Below, one piece after another: positions 17,065 to 26,085 of a DNA stretch of 64,000 nt; position 1 is the stretch's first letter; each line of letters opens with the position of its first letter. Under the pieces are notes generated by a model. The model saw only the letters and a program-made list of their open reading frames with translations. It did not search any database and had not been told where the DNA came from. The stretch is from an uncultured Odoribacter sp. (GTDB taxonomy: Bacteria; Bacteroidota; Bacteroidia; Bacteroidales; Marinifilaceae): the NCBI GenBank assembly GCA_900541415.1, contig UQJP01000009.1, forward strand, positions 62,001-126,000, read 5' to 3'. Made by a program: the position numbers and the translations under genes.

Positions 17065-17137
17065 TGGTGCCACCGGGAATCGAACCAGGGACACAAGGAT
17101 TTTCAGTCCTTTGCTCTACCGACTGAGCTATGGCACC
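17065..17137 (-). tRNA. tRNA-Phe (anticodon GAA)
   Basis: A 73-nt cloverleaf on the minus strand. The acceptor stem is GGTGCCA / TGGCACC with discriminator A, the D arm is GCTCAGTCGGTAGAGC, the anticodon loop is CTGAAAA (GAA, Phe), and the T loop is TTCGATT. One T-stem pair is a mismatch. CCA is not encoded. It is a lone tRNA gene with its own terminator, and no integrated element borders it in this window. Confidence 0.95.
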
Positions 17138-17223
17138 ATTATTTGATTGCGAGTGCAAATGTAAGGGTTTTCTTTAATAGTGCAAGGTTTTAGGTGCTTT
17201 TTTTTGTTTATTTTATTTAGAAT

Positions 17224-18393
17224 TTATTTCCGTATAGGAGGGGAAATTCTTTTCTGTTTTTGTTTTTGTCTGAAACAGAGGTATATCATCATAAGGATGA
17301 ATGGGAGCGAGGCTAAGGGTACGGCGGGTTGTGCCAGAAACCATACAGGAATTGCAATAGTAAGCAACAGAATGTACAGGGTGAGATAGCCCCGAACGAT
17401 ACGGGGTAACTGCCGGAAAAAGATAAAACACACGACGATCAGGTTTAACGGGTTTGCCCATAGAATATTCCAGTTGGGAGCGGTTATAGGGTGTTCTGTG
17501 AAAAAACCGAGGAAGACGATCAAAACTCCCACGATTCCGGTAAAAAGAAAGAAAAGGCAGCTAACCGTATTTAAAAGCATCAGGTTTTTTTGGTTTTGCA
17601 GCAATAGAATAAGCAGTAAAACCCCTAAGCTGAATATAAACCAGGGACTAAGATACCACGGGGTGTTGACCCGGAGAGGAGGAGCCTGATAGAGGATTTC
17701 TGTTTTTTCGACAAGCGGTTTCCCGTTATAAGTGGCGGAATCTAAGCTGTACATCAGGTAATCGGGAAGGAACATGTATTCAAAAGTGGTGGCTTTCCGG
17801 GTTCCGGGCTGTCCTAATATGGTGTGTATTCCCCATTTTACCCACGGAGACACCCGAAGGTATTCATCGAGCAGGTTCCAAAAGTTTTTGTCTGTGTTTG
17901 CCAGATGCCAGTTTATAGGTAAGGGCAGGCTTTTCTGAACAATATCGCGGCTGCGGGTGGTACAATTGTCAAATAGAAAGTTATATAAATAAGAACGGTT
18001 TTCCGGTCGATAGTTTTCAAGCAATAAATTGAATAAGGTTTGTTTTTCCAGCGAATCCAGTTTCAAGGTTTGAGAATAGACCGACCTATTTTCTTCCTGA
18101 TAGCTGGATAAGAAATGAGGATACGAAGTGATGGCCAATTGGTAAAGGAGTAGCCCCTGAGCATATTTTAAGTAAAATCCCTGAGTTTCAAAATCGAAAG
18201 TTCCGAAATTGAATACATAGTCAAAACGCTGGGATGGATCGGAAACACGGATTGCCGTATGCCCGAACAGCGAGTATAGTTGTGTTCCCGGTGAACAGGT
18301 TAAAATGCTGATTTCGGCTTCTTTGGAAAGGGGAAATGCCAAACTGTTGAACACGGACAGCAAGGCGATAATAAATATGGATAGTTTTTTCAT
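17224..18393 (-). CDS. DUF4105 membrane protein (Lnb N-terminal-like periplasmic domain)
   Basis: A 389-residue protein with a signal peptide (MKKLSIFIIALLSVFNSLAFP). The DUF4105 domain at about 25-180 includes LFGHTAIRVSD, YVFNFGTFDF, FLSSYQEENRSVYSQTL and YLYNFLFDNCTTRSRD. The conserved His and NC pairs suggest a papain-like catalytic fold, inferred from family descriptions. The C-terminal half has four to five membrane helices. It sits in the inner membrane with the domain outside. It overlaps the truA stop/start by 4 bp, so it is translated after truA. Substrate unknown. Confidence 0.82.
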   Translation of the reverse strand: MKKLSIFIIALLSVFNSLAFPLSKEAEISILTCSPGTQLYSLFGHTAIRVSDPSQRFDYVFNFGTFDFETQGFYLKYAQGLLLYQLAITSYPHFLSSYQEENRSVYSQTLKLDSLEKQTLFNLLLENYRPENRSYLYNFLFDNCTTRSRDIVQKSLPLPINWHLANTDKNFWNLLDEYLRVSPWVKWGIHTILGQPGTRKATTFEYMFLPDYLMYSLDSATYNGKPLVEKTEILYQAPPLRVNTPWYLSPWFIFSLGVLLLILLLQNQKNLMLLNTVSCLFFLFTGIVGVLIVFLGFFTEHPITAPNWNILWANPLNLIVVCFIFFRQLPRIVRGYLTLYILLLTIAIPVWFLAQPAVPLASLPFILMMIYLCFRQKQKQKRISPPIRK

Positions 18394-19154
18394 TTTGGGT
18401 CGGGTTCAGGTATTTGTTTTTTATCGTATTCTATGTCGCAGAGAAAGAGGGCGTTTCCGGGTACTGATGTTCCGGCACTACATCGATTTTTCGATTCTAT
18501 AATCTGTCTTAAATCCTCGCAATCCAATTTGCCTTGCCCGATTTCAAGCATCGTTCCGACGATCGCCCGTACCATATTCCGTAAAAAACGGTCGGCTTTT
18601 ATCGTAAAGATAAGCTGATTCCCTTTTTCTGTCCATTCTGCCTGCATAATATGGCAATTGTTTGTTTTGGTATCGGTATGCAGTTTGGAAAAACTGGTGA
18701 AATCGGTATACTCGAAAAGTACCCGGCAGGCTTCGTTCATCCGTGAAATATCAGGCAACGGGTGAGGACGGAAAGTAAAAGGATAGGTGAATGGGTCTTT
18801 TGTCTTGTCTATGAAATATTTATATGTTCTTGACAGGGCGCTGAAACGGGCGTGTAAATCGGATGGAACGGGATATATTTTGGATATGGCGATGTTACGC
18901 CCTAACAGTCGGTTTAGTTTGTAAACAAGATACGCGGTGTCCTGAATTTCTGCCGGACTGTCAAAATGAGCTACGTAAAATGAGGCATTTACCCCGGTAT
19001 CTGTTCTACCAGCGCCAACCACATTCGTGTTTTCACGCAGTAAGGTCGTTAGGGCCTGGTTAAGCTCTCCCTGTACCGACGGGGCGGCGGGCTGAATTTG
19101 CCAGCCATTGTATCCGTTACCGTTATAGGCTAATTCTATGAAATATCGTGTCAT
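18390..19154 (-). CDS. truA: tRNA pseudouridine(38-40) synthase TruA
   Basis: A 254-residue enzyme that converts uridine to pseudouridine in the tRNA anticodon arm. It has the TruA active-site motif GAGRTDTGVNASFYVAHFD with catalytic Asp in RTDTGV. YFIELAYNGNGYNGWQIQ at the start and ADRFLRNMVRAIVGTMLEIGQG near the C-terminus also match the family. Length is normal. The stop overlaps the start of the DUF4105 gene by 4 bp. Confidence 0.96.
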   Translation of the reverse strand: MTRYFIELAYNGNGYNGWQIQPAAPSVQGELNQALTTLLRENTNVVGAGRTDTGVNASFYVAHFDSPAEIQDTAYLVYKLNRLLGRNIAISKIYPVPSDLHARFSALSRTYKYFIDKTKDPFTYPFTFRPHPLPDISRMNEACRVLFEYTDFTSFSKLHTDTKTNNCHIMQAEWTEKGNQLIFTIKADRFLRNMVRAIVGTMLEIGQGKLDCEDLRQIIESKNRCSAGTSVPGNALFLCDIEYDKKQIPEPDPK

Positions 19155-19183
19155 ATCTTTTGCGAAGATAAGAAATATATTTT

Positions 19184-22100
19184 TCAGCTTAATATTTTGA
19201 CTTTACTTTTCCCGTTTCCGGCTTTATAGACATGGATTTGGACAGGGATGCGCTCTGCCATTTCGTGTACATGGGAAATTACTCCGACTTTTCTTCCCTG
19301 CGAACGAAGGCGTTCAAGGGCTTCCATCACCACTTGCAGGGTATCGGTGTCGAGAGTTCCGAAACCTTCGTCGATGAACAAGTTTTCTTCGTGGTGGTTT
19401 TGTGAGGAGAAAGAGGAAAGTCCGAGAGCAAGGGCGAGGGATACCAAAAACGATTCCCCGCCGGAAAGAGAGAATACCGAGCGGATTTCGTCACACATAT
19501 CGTGATCGATAATTTGTAACGCCAATTCTCCCGGTACACGTTGCAACTGATAGCGCGAGGTCAGTTCCTTTAATTGTTTGTTGGCATAGTTCAGGAGAAT
19601 ATCCAAAGTATACCCTTGAGCAATTTCTTTGAATTTATTGCCGCTTTGCGATCCGATCAGGTCGTCGAGCTTGCTCCATTGTTCCATCACTTCGGTCTGC
19701 CGTACCAAGGTCTGTTTCAGTTCTCCGGCTTGCAAACTGTTTTGCTCGTGGTTCCGCAGGGTTACTGAAATTTCAGTTTGTTCCTGCCGCAGTACTTCAA
19801 GTTGTTGTTTCAATAAATTATCTTTTTCTTTCAATGAATCAAGCTGTTCGTGTTCTTGTGGTTTCGAGGATAAAGAAAAATGTTGCCGGATTTGCTTTTG
19901 CCGCTCTTTTAAAGTGGTTTCTGCAATTGTAAACTGGCGTTGTAATTGGTCGGCTGTCTGTCTCATACTGTTCAGCTCGTTAGAGCTGATTTTCAATAGT
20001 TCCGTTAAGTTGTTTTCTGTTAAAGGAGTGGAGGCTGTCGAATTATAATTTTCCAGCCATTCTGACAACTTTTTCCGATTTTTTGCCTGTTGTGCTTTTA
20101 GATTCTCTATGTTTTCTGTTAGTTGTTTTGTTTCCCCTCTTAATTGTTGGAGTTGGGTGTCGGTTTCCTGTTTCCGGGTGTTGAGCAGATCTGTTTCTCC
20201 GGTCTGATTTTCTATTTTTTGCCGATATTCCTGTTCTACTTCCGTAACTGTTTTTCCTTCCAATAAAACAGCGCGTTCCCTGCGAAGTTTATTTAATGTG
20301 CCTGTTCGTTTTTCCAGTAAGGAAACAGTTTCTTTTTCTTGTTCCCGCAGAATTTCCAGCATGTGGAGGGAGGCTGTTATTTTTGCCTGTTGTTGTGTGA
20401 CGGAAATTTGCAGGGTTGCTTGTTCCTGTTGTCTGGCCTCCCATTTGGCTGCGGCTTCGGAAAGTTCCTGACGGAATAAGGCTTGTCCGGATTCCCAGCG
20501 GTTACGCCAGTTATCAATAGTTATAATACTGTCGAGTTTATTCAGTGCATTCTCGGCTTGTATATTTAAATTATTACAAAGGGCTTGCTCTTTCAGAATT
20601 TCACTTGAAATTTTATCGGTTTCTTCTTTCGCTTGAGAAAATTGTTTGTCAAGTTCTTTCCAAATTTGCTGCTCTTTTTCGATCTGGTCTATGGTTTCAT
20701 TCAGGAGAGAATTTGTATGTTCATATACGGATTCCTGTCGTTCGAGATCGTTCAATTTTTCTTCAACTTCACTAAATTCCTTTGAGAGTTGTCTGGCCGT
20801 CTCTGCTTCTATGATTGGTTGTGTAAAATCAGGCGAATATAGTTTGCTCCAATTTTGCATACATTCTTCGCACTGGTTTTGTCCGGCTTGAATCTCTTTT
20901 TCCAAAGACAGAAGAAGCTGGTCGGCATGCAGAAGGTCTTGTGATAACCGAATGATTGTATTTTGTAATTCCCTGCAGTTGGTTTCATATTTTTCATATT
21001 CTATTTTTAATAGGTCTATTGCCGGCTGTTCAGAGGAATCATGGGTGACGGCAGGGTGCTGGCAACTTCCGCAAACCGGGCAGGGGGTATCCGGAATCAG
21101 TTGCCGCCGTAAAGCGGAGATGTCGGTATTGGCCAATTGTTGCGCCTTTTCATAGATTTGCCGGGAAGTATCGCGCTGAATAACCGCGGTGCGGAGTTCT
21201 GTGTCGATTTGTTTCACTTGTTGCTGTAAGTTCTCCCGTTGTGTCTGCTGGATCTGAAATTGCTCTTCTTTTTGCCTGATTCTATCCTGCCATGTTAGTA
21301 TCTCTTTTAAAACGTTTTGAGATTCTTTTAAATATTCTTTGCGGGTTTGTAGTTCTTTACGAATATTCCTAAGGGCAAGGATATTTATGGCGTTTACTTG
21401 TTGCTGTATGTGTTGTTTCTCCTGTAATTTTTCATCTAAATTCTTTTGCCGGACAGTTAGTTGTGCTTTCAGATTTTCCTGCTTCGAAAGAAGTTGTTTC
21501 CGTTGGCTGGACAACTCTGTCAGTTGTTGCTCTTTTTGCTGTTTTTGTTCCAGCGCATTCGTAGCAGAATCTAAAAATCCGGTGATTAGATTTATATTCA
21601 GGCACATCTGTTCATGTTTCCTGTTTTTGTCGAACCAGTCTGTCAGTGCTTTTTGTCGGTTTTGCAGATGGGCCAATTCTGTTTCCCTGCGGGCGAGGGC
21701 CGTTTCTTCCGCTATACGTTTTTGCGTGGTGGCTTGCAGGGTTTGTGCACATTCTGAGTGGCTGTTCTCTTCCTGACCGATTTTGATGTCTGTTTCCTGT
21801 GCTTTTTGCAGTTCGGGTTGCCGGGCTTGATAGGCCGCTGTATATTCTTGCAGGGTGGCGTAGGATTGGTTATATTTTTCGGTCAGTTGCCGGGCTTGCT
21901 GTTCTAAGGTTAAAAGGGATGCTTGATATGTTTTACCTATTTGTTCCTGTTTTTCAATATCTTCCGTATATTTACGTAAGTTGTGCCAAAGAGGAGAGGC
22001 ACTTTCTACGCTTTCTATTTGCCTTAAACGTTCTATTTGCGGACGGGCTTTTTCAATGGTCTCGCTGATTTGGCTCAGGTTTTCCTTTGCTTGGGATTCT

Positions 22101-22918
22101 TCCCGAAGCAAGTTGTTATAGGTGGTCAGCCATTCTATTTGACGGGCGTTTTTTTCCTGTTCTTGTTCGGTGACAGAGCAGGTGTGTTGCAATTGTTTTA
22201 GTTTTTCTGTCAGGGAAGTAATTTCTTCGTTTGTAAGCAGATGAATTCCTGAAAGGCGTTCGCTGGTCAGTTTCCAATCGGCTTTCGCCGCTGCGTTTTT
22301 AGTATAGACCGTATTTGAGATTACGGAATAAATTTCTGTCCCGGTCAGTTTTTCAAGCACTTCCGCTTTTTCTTCTTTCCGGGCTTTCAGAAAACGGGCG
22401 AATTCGTTTTGTGCCAATAGAACTGTCCGGGTAAATTGTTCATAGGTTAACCCCGTCAGTTCTTTCAGTTTATTCTCGGATTCTGAAATTTTGGAAGCTA
22501 TTTCCTGTTGGTTATCTAAATGGTATACTCTCCAATCAACGGGTTGCAGTTTGCCCGATATTCGGTTATTCGCCCGCCGTATGTGCCAGTGTGCCCGGTA
22601 GCTTTTTCCGTTTACCGCTAAGAAATCCACTTCCGCATACCCGTCGGTAGTTCCCCGTCGTAGTATCTGCCTTTTATCCCCTTGTTGTATTTGTTCTTTG
22701 CCGACATCCGCCATTTTGATGTTCTCTGTTCCGGTAGTTCGGGGCGTATTGTTAAATAGGGCGAGGCATAAAGCGTCCAGTAAGGTGGATTTTCCGGCGC
22801 CCGTAGCTCCGCATATAGCGAAAATTCCGGCGGAATTTAAAGGCTCGGTCGTAAAATCTATTTCAAATTCGCCTGCAATGGAGGCTAAGTTTTTTCCCCG
22901 TATAGCTAAAATTTTCAT
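19184..22918 (-). CDS. sbcC: SbcC-like exonuclease ATPase subunit
   Basis: A Rad50/SbcC ATPase of 1244 residues that acts with SbcD on hairpin and blocked DNA ends. Walker A is GATGAGKSTLLDAL near the N-terminus. Long coiled coils flank a zinc hook (DTPCPVCGSCQHPAVT) in the middle. The C-terminus has the ABC signature FSLSGGESFLVSLALALGLS and Walker B ENLFIDEGFGTLD. The reading frame is open 312 bp further upstream, but the ATG at 22918 (MKILAIRGKNLASIAG) starts at the conserved first strand and overlaps the sbcD stop by 4 bp, so I chose it. Confidence 0.94.
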   Translation of the reverse strand: MKILAIRGKNLASIAGEFEIDFTTEPLNSAGIFAICGATGAGKSTLLDALCLALFNNTPRTTGTENIKMADVGKEQIQQGDKRQILRRGTTDGYAEVDFLAVNGKSYRAHWHIRRANNRISGKLQPVDWRVYHLDNQQEIASKISESENKLKELTGLTYEQFTRTVLLAQNEFARFLKARKEEKAEVLEKLTGTEIYSVISNTVYTKNAAAKADWKLTSERLSGIHLLTNEEITSLTEKLKQLQHTCSVTEQEQEKNARQIEWLTTYNNLLREESQAKENLSQISETIEKARPQIERLRQIESVESASPLWHNLRKYTEDIEKQEQIGKTYQASLLTLEQQARQLTEKYNQSYATLQEYTAAYQARQPELQKAQETDIKIGQEENSHSECAQTLQATTQKRIAEETALARRETELAHLQNRQKALTDWFDKNRKHEQMCLNINLITGFLDSATNALEQKQQKEQQLTELSSQRKQLLSKQENLKAQLTVRQKNLDEKLQEKQHIQQQVNAINILALRNIRKELQTRKEYLKESQNVLKEILTWQDRIRQKEEQFQIQQTQRENLQQQVKQIDTELRTAVIQRDTSRQIYEKAQQLANTDISALRRQLIPDTPCPVCGSCQHPAVTHDSSEQPAIDLLKIEYEKYETNCRELQNTIIRLSQDLLHADQLLLSLEKEIQAGQNQCEECMQNWSKLYSPDFTQPIIEAETARQLSKEFSEVEEKLNDLERQESVYEHTNSLLNETIDQIEKEQQIWKELDKQFSQAKEETDKISSEILKEQALCNNLNIQAENALNKLDSIITIDNWRNRWESGQALFRQELSEAAAKWEARQQEQATLQISVTQQQAKITASLHMLEILREQEKETVSLLEKRTGTLNKLRRERAVLLEGKTVTEVEQEYRQKIENQTGETDLLNTRKQETDTQLQQLRGETKQLTENIENLKAQQAKNRKKLSEWLENYNSTASTPLTENNLTELLKISSNELNSMRQTADQLQRQFTIAETTLKERQKQIRQHFSLSSKPQEHEQLDSLKEKDNLLKQQLEVLRQEQTEISVTLRNHEQNSLQAGELKQTLVRQTEVMEQWSKLDDLIGSQSGNKFKEIAQGYTLDILLNYANKQLKELTSRYQLQRVPGELALQIIDHDMCDEIRSVFSLSGGESFLVSLALALGLSSFSSQNHHEENLFIDEGFGTLDTDTLQVVMEALERLRSQGRKVGVISHVHEMAERIPVQIHVYKAGNGKSKVKILS

Positions 22919-24159
22919 GACCTGCTTTCTGTTTTCCGGTAGGATTCCTGCAAAGCTTCCATAAAGAGTTTCAACAGGGTTTCCAGTAGTTCTGTGTTGT
23001 ATTTTTGTTGGTATACGGCTTGTATCATTTCCAGGGGAGCCATTAGCTGTTCGCTCGTAGGATCGCCGTTTTCTCCCGGCATATCCGGTGTCGCCGGGTA
23101 GAATGGAACGACCCGTGTCAGCCGGACGTGTTTCTTTTCTACGGCTTCTTCGATCTGATGCCGCAGCGAAGGCTCTGGTCCGGTCAATAATACTCTCACT
23201 TCGAGATAGGGAGCCGCTTCTCCGGGGCATTCCGGAGGCAGAGCTGACAATTCCCGCATCACTTCCGGTAAAGGTTTCGGTTTTTGCGGGATGCGCAGCA
23301 AACGGACCGATGGGGAAAAAGTTAGTTTCTCCTGACGTAGAAGTTTTCCATTTTCAATCTCAAGTAAAATCACTCCGTGCTGATAATTTTCTTCTGCAAA
23401 AGACATTGGCAGGGGACTACCCGCATAACGTACATTTTCCCGTTTACCCACTCTTTGTTCCCGGTGAATATGTCCTAAAGCCGTGTAGGTAATGCCGGGA
23501 GGGAATGTGTCGGTCGGAATACCTTCCAATCCGCCAATAAGCAGGCGTTCGCTGCTATCGTCTTCCGAGAGGGAACAGTTTGCCGCCTGTAAGTGTCCCA
23601 TGGCTATAACGGCCTCTCCGGGCGTTTTGCGTTGTTCTATGGTGCGGTAAACCGTTTCATACATACTTTTTATGCCTGCCGCATAGCTACCGTCCTCTGC
23701 TTCCGGGGGAGGATAATCTCCGGTCCTCAGGTATGGAATGGCCATACACCAAACCCGGCTATTTCCTGTACGGTCGTGTAGCCTTACGATCAGATCTTCC
23801 ACATCGATTTGCCCTGTTTCATCTCTTTTGAGCGTTCCTTTGATGTGAATGTCCAGACCTTCCAATAACGGCATAGGTGTTTCCAGACGGGCGGCAGAGT
23901 CGTGATTTCCGGCGATGACCACTATTTGCAGTCCGGGATTGGCAGTGGTTATATTTTTAATAAATCGGTAAAATCGTTTTTGTGCCTGGGCAGAAGGATT
24001 CGCTACGTCGAAAATATCTCCGGCGATCAGTAAGGCATCAATTTCCTGCTCTTTGATCTGTGTGGCGAGCCAATCGAAAAAGGCCTGATGTTCTTCAGTC
24101 CGGTCGTAACCGAAAAAAGTCTGTCCGATGTGCCAGTCGGCTGTATGTAGTATTTTCAT
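22915..24159 (-). CDS. sbcD: SbcD-like nuclease subunit
   Basis: A Mre11/SbcD metallophosphatase of 414 residues. The metal-binding motifs are ILHTADWHIGQ, LLIAGDIFDVANPS, VVIAGNHDSAARLE, AMGHLQ and ALGHIHREQ. It supplies the nuclease of the SbcCD complex. The open frame runs to 24219, but the ATG at 24159 (MKILHTADWH) is the standard family start. It couples to sbcC through an ATGA overlap. A minus-strand TAAATTTG box at 24203-24196, about 37 bp upstream, is a candidate -7 element. Confidence 0.95.
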   Translation of the reverse strand: MKILHTADWHIGQTFFGYDRTEEHQAFFDWLATQIKEQEIDALLIAGDIFDVANPSAQAQKRFYRFIKNITTANPGLQIVVIAGNHDSAARLETPMPLLEGLDIHIKGTLKRDETGQIDVEDLIVRLHDRTGNSRVWCMAIPYLRTGDYPPPEAEDGSYAAGIKSMYETVYRTIEQRKTPGEAVIAMGHLQAANCSLSEDDSSERLLIGGLEGIPTDTFPPGITYTALGHIHREQRVGKRENVRYAGSPLPMSFAEENYQHGVILLEIENGKLLRQEKLTFSPSVRLLRIPQKPKPLPEVMRELSALPPECPGEAAPYLEVRVLLTGPEPSLRHQIEEAVEKKHVRLTRVVPFYPATPDMPGENGDPTSEQLMAPLEMIQAVYQQKYNTELLETLLKLFMEALQESYRKTESRS

Positions 24160-24316
24160 AGTGTGCGGATGCTTGAATAACTTTATAGCGAGTTTCAAAT
24201 TTAGGGAAAAGATGAACATTCATAAAGGATTTTCGTTTATTTTGGTATATATTTGTCAAAGTTGTCAGAAAGGCGGAAAACAGCTTTTTTGTAAATTTGT
24301 TGTATCGTATACAATT

Positions 24317-24997
24317 ATGAGTATTACAGAAAATTTAGAAAAAATAACGCGATCATTGCCGAAAAGCGTAAAATTGGTCGCCGTTTCAAAAACGAAACCC
24401 GCGTCGGACATAGAAGAGGCCTGGCGGTGGGGGCAACGGGTTTTCGGAGAGAATAAAGTGCAGGAGATGGTGGGAAAATACGAGGCTTTACCCAAGGATA
24501 TAGAGTGGCACATGATCGGGCATTTACAGACCAATAAGGTGAAATACATTGTGCCTTTCGTCAAACTGATCCACGGTGTCGATAGCGGAGAGTTGCTGGC
24601 AAAGATCGATAAAGAAGCAGGTAAGGTGGGACGCGTTGTGGATTGCCTTTTACAATTCCACATTGCAGAGGAAGAAACGAAATTCGGTTTAAGCGAGGAA
24701 GAAGCGGATGTGTTGTTGCAAAGTGCCGCTTATCGGGAAATGCGGAATATACGGGTGATCGGGGTGATGGGAATGGCTACTTTTACAGACGATCAGGAGC
24801 AAATACATAAAGAGTTCCGGCATTTAAAGGAAATTTTCGATCGTTTGAAGCGGCATTATTTTTCAGAGCAAGCATATTTTAAAGAGTTGTCGATGGGCAT
24901 GTCTGAAGATTACCGGATAGCGGTGGAGGAAGGCAGTACAATGGTCCGGATCGGCAGTTCAATATTCGGAGCAAGAAATTATCATATTGAGAGTTAA
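24317..24997 (+). CDS. PLP homeostasis protein, YggS family
   Basis: A 226-residue pyridoxal-phosphate-binding protein of the YggS/PROSC family, which buffers PLP and has no known classic enzyme activity. The PLP lysine is in KLVAVSKTKP. Other family segments are GENKVQEMVGK, WHMIGHLQTNKVKYI, VIGVMGMATF, ELSMGMSEDYRIAVEEGSTMVRIGSSIFG. The ATG at 24317 gives the normal length; the frame is open to 24128 but the extension is not protein-like. A TAAATTTG box lies at 24292-24299. It is divergent from sbcD. Confidence 0.95.
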   Translation: MSITENLEKITRSLPKSVKLVAVSKTKPASDIEEAWRWGQRVFGENKVQEMVGKYEALPKDIEWHMIGHLQTNKVKYIVPFVKLIHGVDSGELLAKIDKEAGKVGRVVDCLLQFHIAEEETKFGLSEEEADVLLQSAAYREMRNIRVIGVMGMATFTDDQEQIHKEFRHLKEIFDRLKRHYFSEQAYFKELSMGMSEDYRIAVEEGSTMVRIGSSIFGARNYHIES

Positions 24998-25072
24998 ATT
25001 TTAAGTCTCAGATTCCGGATAAATCATGTTCCGGAGAGAAGTTGTAAATTATATCAATTTAATAATAAGGTT

Positions 25073-26053
25073 ATGGGAAATTTAAAGACCAAATTTGCAG
25101 GGCTGGAATTGAATAGCCCGATTATTGCGGGAAGCTGTGGGTTGACATCCGATATTAAAAAGTTGCAGGAAATCGAAGCTGCGGGAGCAGGTGCGGTGGT
25201 ATTGAAGTCTATATTCGAAGAACAGATCAATATGGAGGTTTCGAGGAGTATAGGGGATAGCAGTTATCCGGAGGAAACCGATTATATTCAAAATTATATC
25301 CGTGCCAATACCATTCAGCAGTATATCGATTTGGTGAAATTAGCGAAAGAGAGGTTGAAAATTCCGGTAATTGCCAGTATTAACTGTTTGAAGAACGGTG
25401 AATGGGTTAGTTTTGCCAAAGAATTGGAAAACGCCGGGGCGGATGCCATCGAGCTGAATGCTTTTATTTTGCCTTTGGATGAGTTTAAGGAAAGTATCGA
25501 TATTGAAAATGTTTATTACGACATTGTAAAGCATGTGAAGTCGGAAGTGAAGATCCCGTTGATTATGAAGATCGGGAACTATTTCACTAATTTACCTATG
25601 TTTGTGAGCAAGCTGAAAGCTTTAGGTGCGGACGCGGTTACTTTGTTCAACCGATTTTATGAGCCGGATATTGATATTGAGCGAATGACGGTAGGGGTGG
25701 CTTCTGTTTTCAGTTTACCTACCGATCTGCGGCAATCGTTGCGGTGGACAGGTATTCTGGCCGGGGAGGATAAACAATTGCAAATATCTTCTTCTACCGG
25801 GGTGCATAGCGGGGAAGCTGTTGTGAAACTACTGCTGGCCGGAGCTACTACCGTTCAGGTATGTTCCGCCCTGTATGAGCAGGGGATTCCTGCCATCCGT
25901 ACGATGAATTATTTTATCAGTTCCTGGATGGAGAAGAAATCGTTTAAAAATATAGAGGAGTTTCGTGGTAAATTATCTTATACGGACGCCGGGCATGCCG
26001 ATCGTTACGAACGTGCGCAGTTTATGAAATATTTCAGCGATCGTAGGGATTAA
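25073..26053 (+). CDS. dihydroorotate dehydrogenase-like flavoprotein
   Basis: A 326-residue TIM-barrel flavoenzyme of the PyrD class 1 superfamily (FAGLELNSPIIAGSCGLT, IPVIASINC, IPLIMKIG, SSTGVHSGEAVVKLLLAGATTVQVCSALY). The FMN-phosphate region is present. The segment that in true class 1 enzymes reads NxSCPN, carrying the base, is here ELNAFILPLDEF, so activity on dihydroorotate is doubtful. It is best called a DHOD-like oxidoreductase with unknown substrate. It lies 75 bp after yggS and 32 bp before the lipoprotein gene, possibly one operon. Confidence 0.85.
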   Translation: MGNLKTKFAGLELNSPIIAGSCGLTSDIKKLQEIEAAGAGAVVLKSIFEEQINMEVSRSIGDSSYPEETDYIQNYIRANTIQQYIDLVKLAKERLKIPVIASINCLKNGEWVSFAKELENAGADAIELNAFILPLDEFKESIDIENVYYDIVKHVKSEVKIPLIMKIGNYFTNLPMFVSKLKALGADAVTLFNRFYEPDIDIERMTVGVASVFSLPTDLRQSLRWTGILAGEDKQLQISSSTGVHSGEAVVKLLLAGATTVQVCSALYEQGIPAIRTMNYFISSWMEKKSFKNIEEFRGKLSYTDAGHADRYERAQFMKYFSDRRD

Positions 26054-26085
26054 ACAAAGTCTTTTATCAGCTAAAGAATAAGTAA

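Noticed and set aside
22919..23230. N-terminal extension of the SbcC frame
   Set aside because: The extension runs opposite the coding part of sbcD and is low-complexity Arg/Ser; the family start is the ATG at 22918.
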